NCBI GenBank assembly: GCA_022511005.1
Contig: JAFLSJ010000004.1
Coordinates: forward strand, 1-49,048
DNA length: 49,048 bases
Reading direction: 5' to 3'
DNA from: Ruminococcus sp.
Lineage (GTDB): Bacteria > Bacillota > Clostridia > Oscillospirales > Acutalibacteraceae
Of this stretch, positions 13,912 to 23,660 are shown piece after piece (position 1 is the stretch's first letter; every line of letters begins with the position of its first letter). A program made the position numbers and the translations under genes. The notes beneath the pieces are model-generated. The model had not been told where the DNA came from. It searched no databases and worked only from the letters and a program-made list of their open reading frames with translations.

Positions 13912-16533
13912 TTAGACAGTTTCGCTGTTATTGCCATAATAAGCATTTAAATACATCTGTTTGATTTCTTTGAAGAGAGGGTATCTGGGATTAGCGCCTG
14001 TGCACTGGTCGTCAAATGCCTGCTCTGTCATTTCATCAAGTCTGTCTAAGAAAGCTTTTTCATCAACATCATATTCCTGAATGGAATTTTTAATGCCTAC
14101 TCTTGCTTTAAGGTCATTGATACCCTTAATAAGGTTTTCAACGCTTTCTTTATCGTTTTTGCCTTTAAATCCAAGATATTCGGCAACCTCAGCATAACGT
14201 CCTAATGTCTTTGGATGGTCATACTGTGGGAATGTACCCATTTTTGTAGGAATTTCAACTGAATTGAATCTGATTACTTGTTCTATCATAAGTGCGTTAG
14301 CAACACCGTGTGGGAGGTGATGGAAGGCACCTAATTTATGAGCCATTGAGTGGCAAACGCCTAAGAATGCATTTGCAAATGCCATACCTGCCATTGTAGC
14401 AGCATGAGCAACTTTCTCACGGGCATACGGCTCGTTCATACCGTTGTCATAGCAAGCAGGAAGGTATTCAAAAATAACCTTAAGTGCCTTAAGTGCAAGA
14501 CCGTCTGTAATATCGGTAGCCATTACAGACGCATAAGCCTCAAGTGCGTGAGTTACTGCGTCGATACCTGAAGCGGCAGTCAATCCTTTAGGACCGCTCA
14601 TCATATTATCAGCATCTACAATAGCCATATTAGGCATTAATTCGTAGTCTGCAAGAGGATATTTTACACCTGTTTCCTGATCGGTAATAACTGCGAAAGG
14701 TGTAACCTCTGAGCCTGTACCTGATGATGTTGGAATAGCAATAAAGTAAGCTTTTTCACCCATTTTAGGGAATGTGTAAACTCTCTTTCTGATATCGCAG
14801 AAACGCATAGCCATATCCATAAAATCTGCGTCCGGATGCTCGTAAAGTACCCACATAATTTTTGCAGCGTCCATTGCTGAACCGCCGCCGAGAGCAATAA
14901 TTACATCAGGTTCAAACTTACTCATTGCTTCTGCACCCTTTTGTGCCGAAGCAAGTGACGGGTCAGGCTCAACATCAGCAAATGTTGTGTGAGCAATGCC
15001 CATTTCATCAAGCTTATCTGTAATCGGTTTTGTATAACCGTTTTTATAAAGGAATGAGTCAGTTACGATAAATGCTCTCTTTTTGCCTAAAACGTCTTTA
15101 AGCTCTGCAAGAGCAACAGGCATACAGCCTTTTTTAATATAAACCTTTTCAGGTGCTCTGAACCAAAGCATATTTTCTCTCCTCTCGGCAAGGGTCTTAA
15201 CATTTAACAAATGCTTAACTCCAACATTTTCAGAAACTGAGTTTCCGCCCCATGAGCCGCAACCAAGTGTAAGAGAAGGAGTTAATTTAAAGTTGTAAAG
15301 ATCACCGATACCGCCGTGAGAAGAAGGTGTATTAACAAGTATACGACAGGTTTTCATTCTTGCTTTAAACTCGTCGATTTTTTCTCTTTCTGTTACAGCG
15401 TTGATATAAAGTGAAGATGTATGACCGTAACCGCCGTCTGCAACAAGTTTTTCGGCTTTTTCTATTGCCTCAGAGAAGCTTTTAACCTTATACATAGCAA
15501 GAACAGGGGAGAGCTTTTCGTGAGCAAATTCTTCGCTGAGCTCTACGCTTTCAACTTCACCGATAAGAATTTTTGTTTCCTCAGGAACCTTTACTCCTGC
15601 AAGCTCTGCAATTGTGTGAGCCTTCTGACCAACGATTTTTGCATTTAATGCACCGTTGATGATGATTGTTTTTCTAACTTTTTCTGTTTCTTCGTCATTG
15701 AGGAAGTAACAGCCTCTTGCTTTAAATTCTTTTTTAACTTTATTATAAATCTTATCAATAACGATAACTGACTGCTCAGATGCACAAATCATACCGTTAT
15801 CGAATGTTTTTGAGTGGATAATTGAATTCACTGCAAGTAAGATATCGGCAGTTTCATCTATAATTGCAGGTGTGTTACCTGCACCTACGCCTAATGCAGG
15901 TTTACCTGATGAGTAAGCGGCCTTAACCATTCCGGGACCGCCAGTTGCAAGAATAATATCAGCCTCAGACATAAGAAGGTTTGTCATTTCAAGGCTTGGA
16001 ACATCGATCCAGCCAATAATGCCCTCAGGAGCACCTGCCTTAACAGCGGCCTCTAAAACAACCTTGGCAGCTTCAATTGTACATTTTTTAGCTCTGGGGT
16101 GAGGGCTGATGATTATACCGTTTCTTGTTTTAAGAGAAATCAGAGTTTTGAAAATAGCTGTTGATGTTGGGTTTGTTGTAGGAATAACAGCAGCAACAAC
16201 ACCAATCGGCTCAGCAACCTTTGTTACGCCGAACGCCTTATCTTCTTCAATGACTCCGCAGGTTTTTGTATCTTTATAAGCATTATAAATATACTCTGAT
16301 GCATAGTGGTTTTTAATAACCTTATCCTCTGCAACGCCCATTCCTGTTTCTTCAACAGCAAGCTTAGCAAGAGGGATTCTTTGCTTATTTGCAGCAGTAG
16401 CAGCAGCGAGAAAAATTTTATCTACCTGTTCTTGTGTATAAGTAGCAAAAACTTTCTGAGCTTCTCTTACTTCTTGAAGCTTTGCTTCCAATGCTTCGAC
16501 GCTATCAACAATTGATAGTTTTTTTTCACTCAT
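13912..16533 (-). CDS. adhE: Bifunctional acetaldehyde-CoA/alcohol dehydrogenase
   Basis: An 873-residue AdhE that reduces acetyl-CoA to ethanol in two NADH-dependent steps and forms cytoplasmic spirosomes. The N-terminal CoA-acylating aldehyde dehydrogenase domain spans about residues 1-440, with the catalytic Cys250 in FDNGMICASEQS. The C-terminal iron alcohol dehydrogenase domain has the NAD-binding GGGSAMDAAKIMW and the iron ligands in HSMAHKLGAFHHLPHG. ATG 16533 (MSEKKL) has GGAGG 8 nt upstream; the longer TTG start does not. The BspA-like lipoprotein gene lies 83 bp upstream on the same strand. A weak promoter (TTGCTG-17-TAATAA) lies in that gap, and a Rex-like site lies before the lipoprotein gene. 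Confidence 0.97.
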   Translation of the reverse strand: MSEKKLSIVDSVEALEAKLQEVREAQKVFATYTQEQVDKIFLAAATAANKQRIPLAKLAVEETGMGVAEDKVIKNHYASEYIYNAYKDTKTCGVIEEDKAFGVTKVAEPIGVVAAVIPTTNPTSTAIFKTLISLKTRNGIIISPHPRAKKCTIEAAKVVLEAAVKAGAPEGIIGWIDVPSLEMTNLLMSEADIILATGGPGMVKAAYSSGKPALGVGAGNTPAIIDETADILLAVNSIIHSKTFDNGMICASEQSVIVIDKIYNKVKKEFKARGCYFLNDEETEKVRKTIIINGALNAKIVGQKAHTIAELAGVKVPEETKILIGEVESVELSEEFAHEKLSPVLAMYKVKSFSEAIEKAEKLVADGGYGHTSSLYINAVTEREKIDEFKARMKTCRILVNTPSSHGGIGDLYNFKLTPSLTLGCGSWGGNSVSENVGVKHLLNVKTLAERRENMLWFRAPEKVYIKKGCMPVALAELKDVLGKKRAFIVTDSFLYKNGYTKPITDKLDEMGIAHTTFADVEPDPSLASAQKGAEAMSKFEPDVIIALGGGSAMDAAKIMWVLYEHPDADFMDMAMRFCDIRKRVYTFPKMGEKAYFIAIPTSSGTGSEVTPFAVITDQETGVKYPLADYELMPNMAIVDADNMMSGPKGLTAASGIDAVTHALEAYASVMATDITDGLALKALKVIFEYLPACYDNGMNEPYAREKVAHAATMAGMAFANAFLGVCHSMAHKLGAFHHLPHGVANALMIEQVIRFNSVEIPTKMGTFPQYDHPKTLGRYAEVAEYLGFKGKNDKESVENLIKGINDLKARVGIKNSIQEYDVDEKAFLDRLDEMTEQAFDDQCTGANPRYPLFKEIKQMYLNAYYGNNSETV

Positions 16534-16616
16534 GAAATCGTCCTCCAAAAATGTTTACGGTTTAGTTTATTAAAATAAGATTTTATAATCAGCAATCTGT
16601 TATATTTTATTCAGCT

Positions 16617-17318
16617 TTATTCAGCAGTGAAATTAAGCTCATATTCTTTTGCGTAATCCTCAATCGCAGAACCGCTTGGTCCTGTGATTGTTAATTTATC
16701 ATTGCCGCTGAATACATTTTGACCGAATTCTTTAACGGTTGCAGGAACTATAGCTGTTTCAAGATTTAAGCACTGATAAAATGCATAGTGGTCTATATAA
16801 GTAACACTTTCGGGAATTTCAATGCTTTCAAGTCCTGATACCGTAAAGCAGTACATACCGATTGTTTCCAGAGTGTTTGGAAGCTTAATGGTTTTAAGGT
16901 TAGAACAATAATCAAAAGCATTTTGTTCTATTGTTTTAATTCCATCCGGAAGTATAACAGAAGTGAGTTTTTGACAGTTTGAAAAAGCACGCACGCCGAT
17001 TGAAGTAACTGAATTGGGAACTGTTACAGACGTTACCTTAGTGCTTCTGAATGCACCTTCACCAATCTCAGTTACAGGCATTCCTTCGTATTCGGAGGGA
17101 ACAGAAACATCCTCGGCAGAGCCTGTGTATTGTGTAAGCATAACGGTTTTGCTGTCTACAATAATGTATCCGAAGCCGTCGTCGTCAACTACATCAGGTT
17201 CAGTTACAGTTGCAGTATCAACACGAGAGCCTTTTTGTTCTTCTTCGCAGGAAGTAAGCACAAAAACTGACGTTAAACATAAGCATACGGTCAAAATTGA
17301 AATTATTAACTTTTTCAT
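16617..17318 (-). CDS. BspA-type leucine-rich-repeat lipoprotein
   Basis: A 233-residue surface lipoprotein. The signal peptide ends in the lipobox VLTSC (Cys24). After a short acidic linker (EPDVVDDDGFG) there are five to six BspA-like (LRR_5) repeats of about 23 residues, for example SVTVPNSVTSIGVRAFSNC and TIKLPNTLETIGMYCF. The C-terminus ends in a final unit (GPSGSAIEDYAKEYELNF) typical of clostridial proteins of this class. It lies just upstream of adhE, and the two could share a transcript because I see no terminator between them. The function, ligand binding or adhesion, is only suggested by the family. Confidence 0.88.
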   Translation of the reverse strand: MKKLIISILTVCLCLTSVFVLTSCEEEQKGSRVDTATVTEPDVVDDDGFGYIIVDSKTVMLTQYTGSAEDVSVPSEYEGMPVTEIGEGAFRSTKVTSVTVPNSVTSIGVRAFSNCQKLTSVILPDGIKTIEQNAFDYCSNLKTIKLPNTLETIGMYCFTVSGLESIEIPESVTYIDHYAFYQCLNLETAIVPATVKEFGQNVFSGNDKLTITGPSGSAIEDYAKEYELNFTAE

Positions 17319-17388
17319 AACAATATTCCTTTATAAAATAAAATTTAACAACATTTTGTGTTTTTCAATTATTAATATATTAACACTT

Positions 17389-17406
17389 TTGTTAAATAAT
17401 TGTCAA
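17389..17406. promoter_or_regulatory. Rex-like redox operator upstream of the lipoprotein-adhE run
   Basis: TTGTTAA-ATAA-TTGTCAA resembles the Rex consensus TTGTTAAnnnnTTAACAA (first half perfect, second half five of seven). On the minus strand it coincides with a TTGACA -35 box, so binding would block transcription toward 17318 and adhE. AdhE genes are classic Rex targets. An overlapping inverted repeat, TTAACA-cttt-TGTTAA, occupies 17380-17395. Confidence 0.5.
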
Positions 17407-17590
17407 TGTTTTTTTTGCTTTTGGAGGACTTTTATCTGAATGAATAATATTTTGCCGATTATTACATTTTATTGTTGCAAATATAACAAAAACACTTTGC
17501 CTTATTTATTATAATTACACAAAAATTTTAAGAATTTGCTTTAAAAAAATTATATAAAGGAGATTACACTGGGATAACTGCAATAATGGT

Positions 17591-17615
17591 TTAAGTACTA
17601 TATTATAGTACTTAA
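17591..17615. repeat. Perfect palindrome at the ptsI 3' end
   Basis: TTAAGTACTATA-t-TATAGTACTTAA is a perfect 12-bp palindrome covering the last codons and stop of ptsI. No T-run follows on the minus strand, so it may stabilise the 3' end more than terminate. Confidence 0.6.
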
Positions 17616-19298
17616 ATGTTCAATGATTTCCTCTTTTGTTTTAAGGCTCATAACGGTTTGTGCAATTTTATCTGCTTCTGCTTTTGACCAGTTTGAAATG
17701 TTTTTTCTTGTTTCAAGAACAGATGATGGGGTAACGCTGTATTCGTCAAGACCGAATGATATAAGCAGTGGAATCAGCATTGGGTCTGCGGCGGCTTCTC
17801 CGCACATACCTACAGGTGTGTTCTCTGCTTTTGCACATTTTATAATATGCTCAATCGAGCGAAGTACAGCAGGCTCAAAGGGGGAATAAAGATAAGATAC
17901 ATTTTTGTTTCCTCTGTCAACACACATTGTATAGCCTGTTAAATCGTTTGTGCCGATACTGAAAAAATCTGCCTCTTTTGCAAGTAAATCTGCAATCAGC
18001 GATGCGGCAGGGGTTTCTATCATAACACCTACTTCTATATTTTTATTGTAGGAAATATTTTCATTATCCAGTTCGGATTTGATTTGTGAAATCATTTCTT
18101 TAACCTCTGTAAGCTCATTAAGGCATGTTACAAGAGGTACCATAATTTTAATGTTGCCAAAAGCGCTTGCCCTTAAAAGTGCTTTAAGCTGAGTATGATA
18201 AAGCTCTCTGTTTCTAAGGCAATATCTTACTGCCCTGAAACCCAGGAACGGATTTTCCTCTTTTTCAAGGTGCATATAAGGAATGTCTTTATCTCCGCCG
18301 ATATCGAGAGTTCTTATAATGACAGGCTTTTCTTTCATTATTAAGGCAACCTTTTTATATGCATCAAATTGTTCTTCTTCGGTTGGTGCTTTATCTCTGT
18401 CCATAAACAGAAATTCTGTTCTGAAAAGTCCTACACCTTCGCCGTCGCAATCTACAACATTATTTGCGTCATCAGGCTTTCCGATATTTCCTACAAGCTC
18501 AACCTTTATTCCGTCTTTTGTTAAGGTTTCTTTACCTATATATTTTTTTAATTCTTCTTTTTCTTTAAGATATTTTTCACGCTTTTGTGTATATTCTGAA
18601 AGTTGACTTTCTTCAGGACTGTTAATAACAATTCCCTCTGCGCCGTCAACAATAACCTGTTCACCGTCGGATAAAATTTCACAGGCATTTTCAAGGCTCA
18701 GCACAGCAGGAATTTCCAACGCTCTTGCCAAAATTGCGGAATGAGAGGTTTTTCCGCCTGTTTCCGTGATAATGCCTTCAACATTTTCTTTTTTAATGCC
18801 TGCCGTCATAGACGGGGTTAAATCTTTGGCTACTATAACCGTACCCTTAGGTACATTTGCAATGTTGATTTCTTCAATTCCTAAAAGTAAACACATCAGG
18901 GATGTCCTTACATCTGCAACATCTGTTGCTCTTTGCTTTGTAAGCTCATCATCTGTTGAGCTAAATATCGTTATAAACATATCGCAGACTGTATCAACTG
19001 CACTTTCTGCACATTGATTGAGATTGATAAGTCTTTCAATTTCTCCGTTCATATAGGGGTCTTTAACCATAAGTATATGACCCATTAATATTTCTGCTTC
19101 TTTTTCAGATGCAGATTCTTTTAGCTTTTCAGCGGCTTCTTCTGTATTTTTACAGAAGGCTTCTACGGCATTTTTGTATCTTTTAATTTCTTCTTCGATA
19201 TTCTCTATTGTTTTTGCTTCGAAAGATAAATCTTGTTCCTTTATTATAAGAACTTTTCCTATTCCTATTCCTTTTGACGCACCTGTTGCGCTTAGCAT
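17598..19298 (-). CDS. ptsI: PTS enzyme I (phosphoenolpyruvate-protein phosphotransferase)
   Basis: The 566-residue general PTS enzyme I autophosphorylates from phosphoenolpyruvate and passes the phosphate to HPr. The phosphohistidine domain carries His186 in ETGGKTSHSAILARA. The PEP-binding TIM barrel has FRTEFLFMDRD, IIRTLDIGGDKD, GFRAVRYCL, GVMIETPAA and FFSIGTNDLTGY. The catalytic Cys is in GMCGEAAADP. Length and motifs are normal. It is the last gene of the fructose PTS operon, separated from ptsH by 278 bp containing a REP doublet and a hairpin. That gap may lower its expression relative to ptsH. Confidence 0.97.
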   Translation of the reverse strand: MLSATGASKGIGIGKVLIIKEQDLSFEAKTIENIEEEIKRYKNAVEAFCKNTEEAAEKLKESASEKEAEILMGHILMVKDPYMNGEIERLINLNQCAESAVDTVCDMFITIFSSTDDELTKQRATDVADVRTSLMCLLLGIEEINIANVPKGTVIVAKDLTPSMTAGIKKENVEGIITETGGKTSHSAILARALEIPAVLSLENACEILSDGEQVIVDGAEGIVINSPEESQLSEYTQKREKYLKEKEELKKYIGKETLTKDGIKVELVGNIGKPDDANNVVDCDGEGVGLFRTEFLFMDRDKAPTEEEQFDAYKKVALIMKEKPVIIRTLDIGGDKDIPYMHLEKEENPFLGFRAVRYCLRNRELYHTQLKALLRASAFGNIKIMVPLVTCLNELTEVKEMISQIKSELDNENISYNKNIEVGVMIETPAASLIADLLAKEADFFSIGTNDLTGYTMCVDRGNKNVSYLYSPFEPAVLRSIEHIIKCAKAENTPVGMCGEAAADPMLIPLLISFGLDEYSVTPSSVLETRKNISNWSKAEADKIAQTVMSLKTKEEIIEHLSTII

Positions 19299-19325
19299 AA
19301 AATCACCTCTTTAAATTACAATAAT

Positions 19326-19347
19326 GGGGCAGAAGTTTTTCTGCCCC
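19326..19347 (-). other. Hairpin ahead of ptsI
   Basis: GGGGCAG-8 nt-CTGCCCC forms a 7-bp GC-rich stem about 28 bp upstream of the ptsI start. It has no clear T-run. It may be a processing or weak termination site between ptsH and ptsI. Confidence 0.45.
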
Positions 19348-19414
19348 GCAGTTTGTCAATAAAGTTTGTAAAAGCAACTTTAGTAAAAGCTGTAATAAAG
19401 CATTTTTCAAAGTT

Positions 19415-19562
19415 TGTAGGGACAACCCTTGCGGTTGTCCGCAGGATAATATAATTGTATATATTATTTGCAATGTATATAATTACAAGCTTTATTTTTA
19501 CAAAAAATATTATTAACTATAAGATCTTATTTTTGCGGGCGACCGCGAGGGTCGCCCCTACA
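19415..19562. repeat. REP-type hairpin doublet, copy A
   Basis: The left unit TGTAGGGACAACCCTTGCGG with TTGTCCG and the right unit TTGCGGGCGACCGCGAGGG with TCGCCCCTACA are reverse-complement relatives. Each also folds by itself (GGACAACC/GGTTGTCC and GGGCGACC/GGTCGCCC). Here they are separated by about 90 bp of AT-rich DNA. The same doublet recurs at 39605 and 44621. Confidence 0.85.
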
Positions 19563-19576
19563 ATTACACGGAAAAT

Positions 19577-19840
19577 TTATTCGCCCATACCGCCGTTAAT
19601 AAGCTCTACAGCTTTATCCAATGCGGCTTGCTCATCTGCTCCGTCACAGATTACTTCTATTTCGCTTCCGCATTTAATGCAGGCGGCAATAATATTCATC
19701 AGGCTTTTTCCGTTTATTTCGTTACCATTGAATTTTATTTTAACATCACTGGTGAATTTACCCATTTCTCCTGCAAAAACTCCTGCAGGACGCATATGAA
19801 ATCCCTGTGCATTTTTTAATGTTAGTTTTTCTGATACCAT
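19577..19840 (-). CDS. ptsH: PTS phosphocarrier protein HPr
   Basis: The 87-residue HPr relays phosphate from enzyme I to sugar-specific EII proteins. His15, the phosphoryl site, is in AQGFHMRPAG, and the HPr kinase target Ser46 is in NGKSLMNIIA, so it should also take part in carbon catabolite control. AAGGAG precedes the ATG. It directly follows fruA (18 bp gap), an arrangement that ties the general PTS proteins to the fructose operon. A second HPr elsewhere in the genome is possible. Confidence 0.97.
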   Translation of the reverse strand: MVSEKLTLKNAQGFHMRPAGVFAGEMGKFTSDVKIKFNGNEINGKSLMNIIAACIKCGSEIEVICDGADEQAALDKAVELINGGMGE

Positions 19841-19858
19841 TGTATATTCTCCTTTTCA

Positions 19859-21838
19859 TTAGGCTGTTTCTTTTATATCTACTGATTTTTCGTTTTCTTT
19901 AATCGGTTTCTTTAAAATTGCAAGCATAAGCATACCTATTACAGAACCGATTGCAAGTGAAAGCAGGTACATAGGCCAGTTGCCTACAACTGCAAATACG
20001 AATACTCCGCCGTGAGGTGCCATAAGAGTACAGTTAAAGAACATTGAAAGTCCGCCTGCAACTGCAGAGCCTACAAGGCAGGATGGAATAACCTTTAAGG
20101 GATAAGAAGCAGCATATGGGATTGCACCCTCTGTAATAAAGCTTAAACCCATTATATAGTTTACTATTCCGTTTTTGCGTTCTTCTGACGACCATCTGTT
20201 TTTGAAGAATGTTGTTGAAAGTGCAATTGCAATTGGAGGTACCATACCGCCTATCATAACTGCTGCCATAATTGCATAGGCAACGTCGGGATTAGACATT
20301 GTTGAAGCGGAGGTCAACATTCCCGTACCGAAAACATATGCGGCTTTGTTGAAAGGTCCACCCATATCAATAGCCATCATACCGCCCAGTACACAGCCTA
20401 AAACAACTATCAATTCATTTTCATATAACCAGATAAGACCTGTATTAAGAGCTGTATTAATCATACCCATAATAGGATTGACTGCACACATAATTACAGC
20501 AATCAAAGCTAAACCGATAAGCGGGTAAATTAAAACAGGCTTAATGCCTTCAAGAGCATTAGGAAGCTTATCGCAAAGCTTTTCAAGACCAAGTGTAAGA
20601 TAACCGCCAACAAAGCCTGCAAATAATGCGCCTAAGAAGCCTGAGGGTATATCTCCTGCAGGTGAGGCAAAGGTTGAACCTAAGGTTGCCATATAACCGC
20701 CTACAAAGCCTACAAGAAGTCCGGGTCGGTCTGCAATACTCATTGCAATAAAGCCTGCAAGAATAGGAATCATAAAGTTGAATGCATATCCGCCTATAGT
20801 TTTAAACCAGTTTGCAATTGGTGTTACGGTACCGAAATCACCGCCTGCCTGCTGAGCGTTTACTCCCATAGCTGTATCAATTAAGAATGCAAGTGCAATA
20901 AGAATACCGCCTGCTACAACAAATGGAAGCATATGTGATACACCGTTCATAAGGTGTTTGTAAATCTGACGGCCGAAGCTTTCTTTTTCACCTGTTGCGG
21001 CGGCTGTTTTAGCGCCTGTGTGGTGATAAACGGGGACTTCGCCGTTTTTGATTTTATTTATTAATTCCTGCGGTTTATGAATACCGTCAGCAACAGGAAC
21101 AGAAAGCACGGGCTTTCCGTCAAAGCGTGACATTTCAACTGTCTTATCAGCCGCAATAATTATACCGTCGCAGTTTGCAATTTCTTCTGTGGTTAAAATA
21201 TTTTTTGCTCCGCCTGAACCGTTTGTTTCTGCTTTGAGTGCATATCCCATTTCTTTTCCTGCTTTTTCAAGCGCCTCAGCAGCCATATATGTGTGGGCAA
21301 TACCGGTGGGACAGGCTGTAACTGCAAGAACTCTGAAACCTTCTTTTTGGGGTTCAACAGGCTTTGAAGCTTCTTCGGGATATTTTTCTGTTTCTTTTTT
21401 GTCGATGATTGACAAGAATTCTTCTGCTGATTTTGCGTTCATTAGCTGTGAAGAAAACTCGGTGTCCATAAGCATTGTCATAAGCCTTGAAAGAACTTCA
21501 AGGTGAACGTCTCCGTCGTTAGGAGCGGCAATCATAAACAACAGCTTTGATAAATCACCCTCAGGGGACTGATAATCTACACCGTTCGGAACTGTAATTG
21601 CCGTAAGTCCCGGAGTTTTAACTGCTTCGCTTTTTGCGTGGGGAATAGCAATATTCATTCCCACAGCAGTCGAGCTTCCTTCCTCTCTTTTTAAAATTCC
21701 TTCTTTGTACTTTGCTTTGTCAGCAAGATTTCCGGCTTTATCGTGCAGGTCAACCAATATGTCTATGGCTTCCTGCTTAGTTGCCGGTGATACGCCTAGT
21801 TTGATTGATGAAGGTTTTAATAAATCAACTATACGCAT
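19859..21838 (-). CDS. fruA: Fructose-specific PTS EIIABC permease
   Basis: This 659-residue three-domain permease takes up fructose and phosphorylates it to fructose 1-phosphate. Domain EIIA (about 1-150) has the phospho-His67 in NIAIPHAKSEAV. EIIB (about 168-265) has Cys176 in TACPTGIAHTYMAAEAL. EIIC (about 290-645) spans the membrane with many Gly-rich helices (ADRPGLLVGFVGG, GGPFNKAAYVFG). The C-terminus ends in a charged tail. GGAGG lies ahead of the ATG. It sits 16 bp after fruK and before ptsH in a single operon. Confidence 0.97.
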   Translation of the reverse strand: MRIVDLLKPSSIKLGVSPATKQEAIDILVDLHDKAGNLADKAKYKEGILKREEGSSTAVGMNIAIPHAKSEAVKTPGLTAITVPNGVDYQSPEGDLSKLLFMIAAPNDGDVHLEVLSRLMTMLMDTEFSSQLMNAKSAEEFLSIIDKKETEKYPEEASKPVEPQKEGFRVLAVTACPTGIAHTYMAAEALEKAGKEMGYALKAETNGSGGAKNILTTEEIANCDGIIIAADKTVEMSRFDGKPVLSVPVADGIHKPQELINKIKNGEVPVYHHTGAKTAAATGEKESFGRQIYKHLMNGVSHMLPFVVAGGILIALAFLIDTAMGVNAQQAGGDFGTVTPIANWFKTIGGYAFNFMIPILAGFIAMSIADRPGLLVGFVGGYMATLGSTFASPAGDIPSGFLGALFAGFVGGYLTLGLEKLCDKLPNALEGIKPVLIYPLIGLALIAVIMCAVNPIMGMINTALNTGLIWLYENELIVVLGCVLGGMMAIDMGGPFNKAAYVFGTGMLTSASTMSNPDVAYAIMAAVMIGGMVPPIAIALSTTFFKNRWSSEERKNGIVNYIMGLSFITEGAIPYAASYPLKVIPSCLVGSAVAGGLSMFFNCTLMAPHGGVFVFAVVGNWPMYLLSLAIGSVIGMLMLAILKKPIKENEKSVDIKETA

Positions 21839-21854
21839 AAATTTTTCCTCCTTT

Positions 21855-22763
21855 TTAAATTAAATTTAATAATTTATCTACTTTTTCTTTTGTTGCCAGT
21901 CCCTTTGAGTTGGCGGTTGCACCGCCGCAGGCTGTGCCGAGCCTGAGAGCATAACCATAATCCTGAGTTTGCTGATAACCTGCTATAAACCCTGCTACCA
22001 TTGAATCTCCTGCACCAACCGAATTTACTACCTTTACAGGTGCAACGCCCATTTTATGAGAATTCCCGTTTTCATCAACAAGGATTGAGCCGTTTCCTGC
22101 AAGAGAAACAAGAACATTTATCGCTCCCATTTTTTGAAGTTCCTTTGCATATTTAATGATTTTTTCATCGTCATCTTTTGCAATTTCCACACCGAACATT
22201 TCACCTAATTCATAATTATTGGGCTTAATAAGAAATGGGTGATACTTCAAAACATTAAGTAAAAGATTTTTTGTTGCGTCAACTACAAATTTAATGTCTT
22301 TATCCTTTAATCTTTCCATAATATTTTCGTAAATATCCTTTGGCAGACTGTCGGGAATACTTCCGGCTAAAACTAATGTATCGCCGTCTTTAATTAAATC
22401 CGTCTTTTCGTAAAGGCTGTTTATTTCTTCTTGTGAAATATCAGGACCTTGACAGTTGATTTCTGTTTCTTCTGTATCCTTTATTTTAATGTTTATGCGG
22501 GAAATTCCCTTTTTAAGATGAATAAAATCTGTTTTTATTCCTATTTTTTTTATACCTTCTTCAATTGTTTCTCCTGTAAAGCCTGCTACAAACCCTAAGG
22601 CTTTGTTTTCAAAGCCTAAGTTGGTCAAAACCGTGGAAACATTAATTCCTTTGCCACCAAAGTAGTATTCCTCAGACTTTGAACGGTTTGTAAGTCCGAA
22701 TTGCATTTTATCCATATGGACAACATAATCTATTGCAGGGTTAAAGGTTACTGTATATATCAA
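21855..22763 (-). CDS. fruK: 1-phosphofructokinase
   Basis: A 302-residue PfkB-family sugar kinase that converts fructose 1-phosphate to fructose 1,6-bisphosphate. The N-terminal substrate-binding motif is EEYYFGGKGINVSTVL, and the C-terminal ATP/anion-hole motif is VNSVGAGDSMVAGF with the catalytic Asp. Its start overlaps the fruR stop by 4 bp (ATGA), which implies translational coupling. The position between fruR and fruA supports the fructose assignment over tagatose-6-phosphate kinase. Confidence 0.95.
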   Translation of the reverse strand: MIYTVTFNPAIDYVVHMDKMQFGLTNRSKSEEYYFGGKGINVSTVLTNLGFENKALGFVAGFTGETIEEGIKKIGIKTDFIHLKKGISRINIKIKDTEETEINCQGPDISQEEINSLYEKTDLIKDGDTLVLAGSIPDSLPKDIYENIMERLKDKDIKFVVDATKNLLLNVLKYHPFLIKPNNYELGEMFGVEIAKDDDEKIIKYAKELQKMGAINVLVSLAGNGSILVDENGNSHKMGVAPVKVVNSVGAGDSMVAGFIAGYQQTQDYGYALRLGTACGGATANSKGLATKEKVDKLLNLI

Positions 22764-23509
22764 CTTAACACCTCCTTTACAGCTGTTAGCTCAGAATATT
22801 CTTTATTCGTCAACTTATCCGTTATAATACAGGATTTGCTGATTTCACCAAATGTAACAGGGAGTACCTTATCAAATTTTGTATGGTCGGCAAGTATGAA
22901 TGAGACATAGCTTTTTTTGATTGCTTCTGTTTTAACCAACGCTTCTTCAATATCAATAGTGGTAAAGCCTGCGGTTTTATCTATTCCGTTTGTTCCTAAA
23001 AAACATTTTGTAAAATTATACTTTTTCAGTGAGGTTAAGCTTTCTGTACCTATTAACGCTTCTGTTGAAAGCTTAAGCTGTCCGCCGATTACATAAACCT
23101 TAAATCCCTTTTGTGCAAGCTTTTTTGCGTGCACAACACCGTTTGTAAAATATGTTGCATTTTTATTTTCTATATAATCAATGAAAATACTTGTTGTTGT
23201 TCCGGCATCAATATAGATAAAATCATTATTATTAATTGCAGTTGCCGCATATTTTCCTATAATATTTTTTTCTTTAATATTAAGCTTTGATTTTAAATTC
23301 ATTGTGTTAACATCTTCAATAGTATTTTGCCTGATTGATGTTGCTCCGCCGAATACCTTATGAAGTTTTCCAAGATTATCAAGTGAATTAAGGTCTCTTC
23401 TTATTGTGGATTCAGAAGTGTTCAAATATTCCGATAATTCAGCAACAGTTATACTTGATTTTTCGTTAAGAAGTTGAAGTATTGCATTGTGTCTTTCCTG
23501 AGTAAGCAT
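22760..23509 (-). CDS. fruR: DeoR-family regulator of the fructose operon
   Basis: A 249-residue DeoR-type regulator. The N-terminal helix-turn-helix reads ITVAELSEYLNTSESTIRRDLNSLDNLGKLHKVFGG. The sugar-phosphate-sensing domain has IYIDAGTTTSIFIDYI, GGQLKLSTEALIG and LADHTKFDK, as in FruR proteins that sense fructose 1-phosphate. It is the first gene of the operon and probably autoregulates. The phased TTTTGA repeats around the promoter at 23661-23688 are its likely operators. Confidence 0.94.
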   Translation of the reverse strand: MLTQERHNAILQLLNEKSSITVAELSEYLNTSESTIRRDLNSLDNLGKLHKVFGGATSIRQNTIEDVNTMNLKSKLNIKEKNIIGKYAATAINNNDFIYIDAGTTTSIFIDYIENKNATYFTNGVVHAKKLAQKGFKVYVIGGQLKLSTEALIGTESLTSLKKYNFTKCFLGTNGIDKTAGFTTIDIEEALVKTEAIKKSYVSFILADHTKFDKVLPVTFGEISKSCIITDKLTNKEYSELTAVKEVLS

Positions 23510-23660
23510 TTTTTCACCTCTTACTAATTTTTGACTATATTAATAACATAATAATTGTGTACAATAGGGCAACGCATAGGAATGTAAGGGTATAGATTTT
23601 TTAATTATGTTTTAATAATTTTATGTGATGAAATAGATAATTTTGTTAATTTCTAAGACA

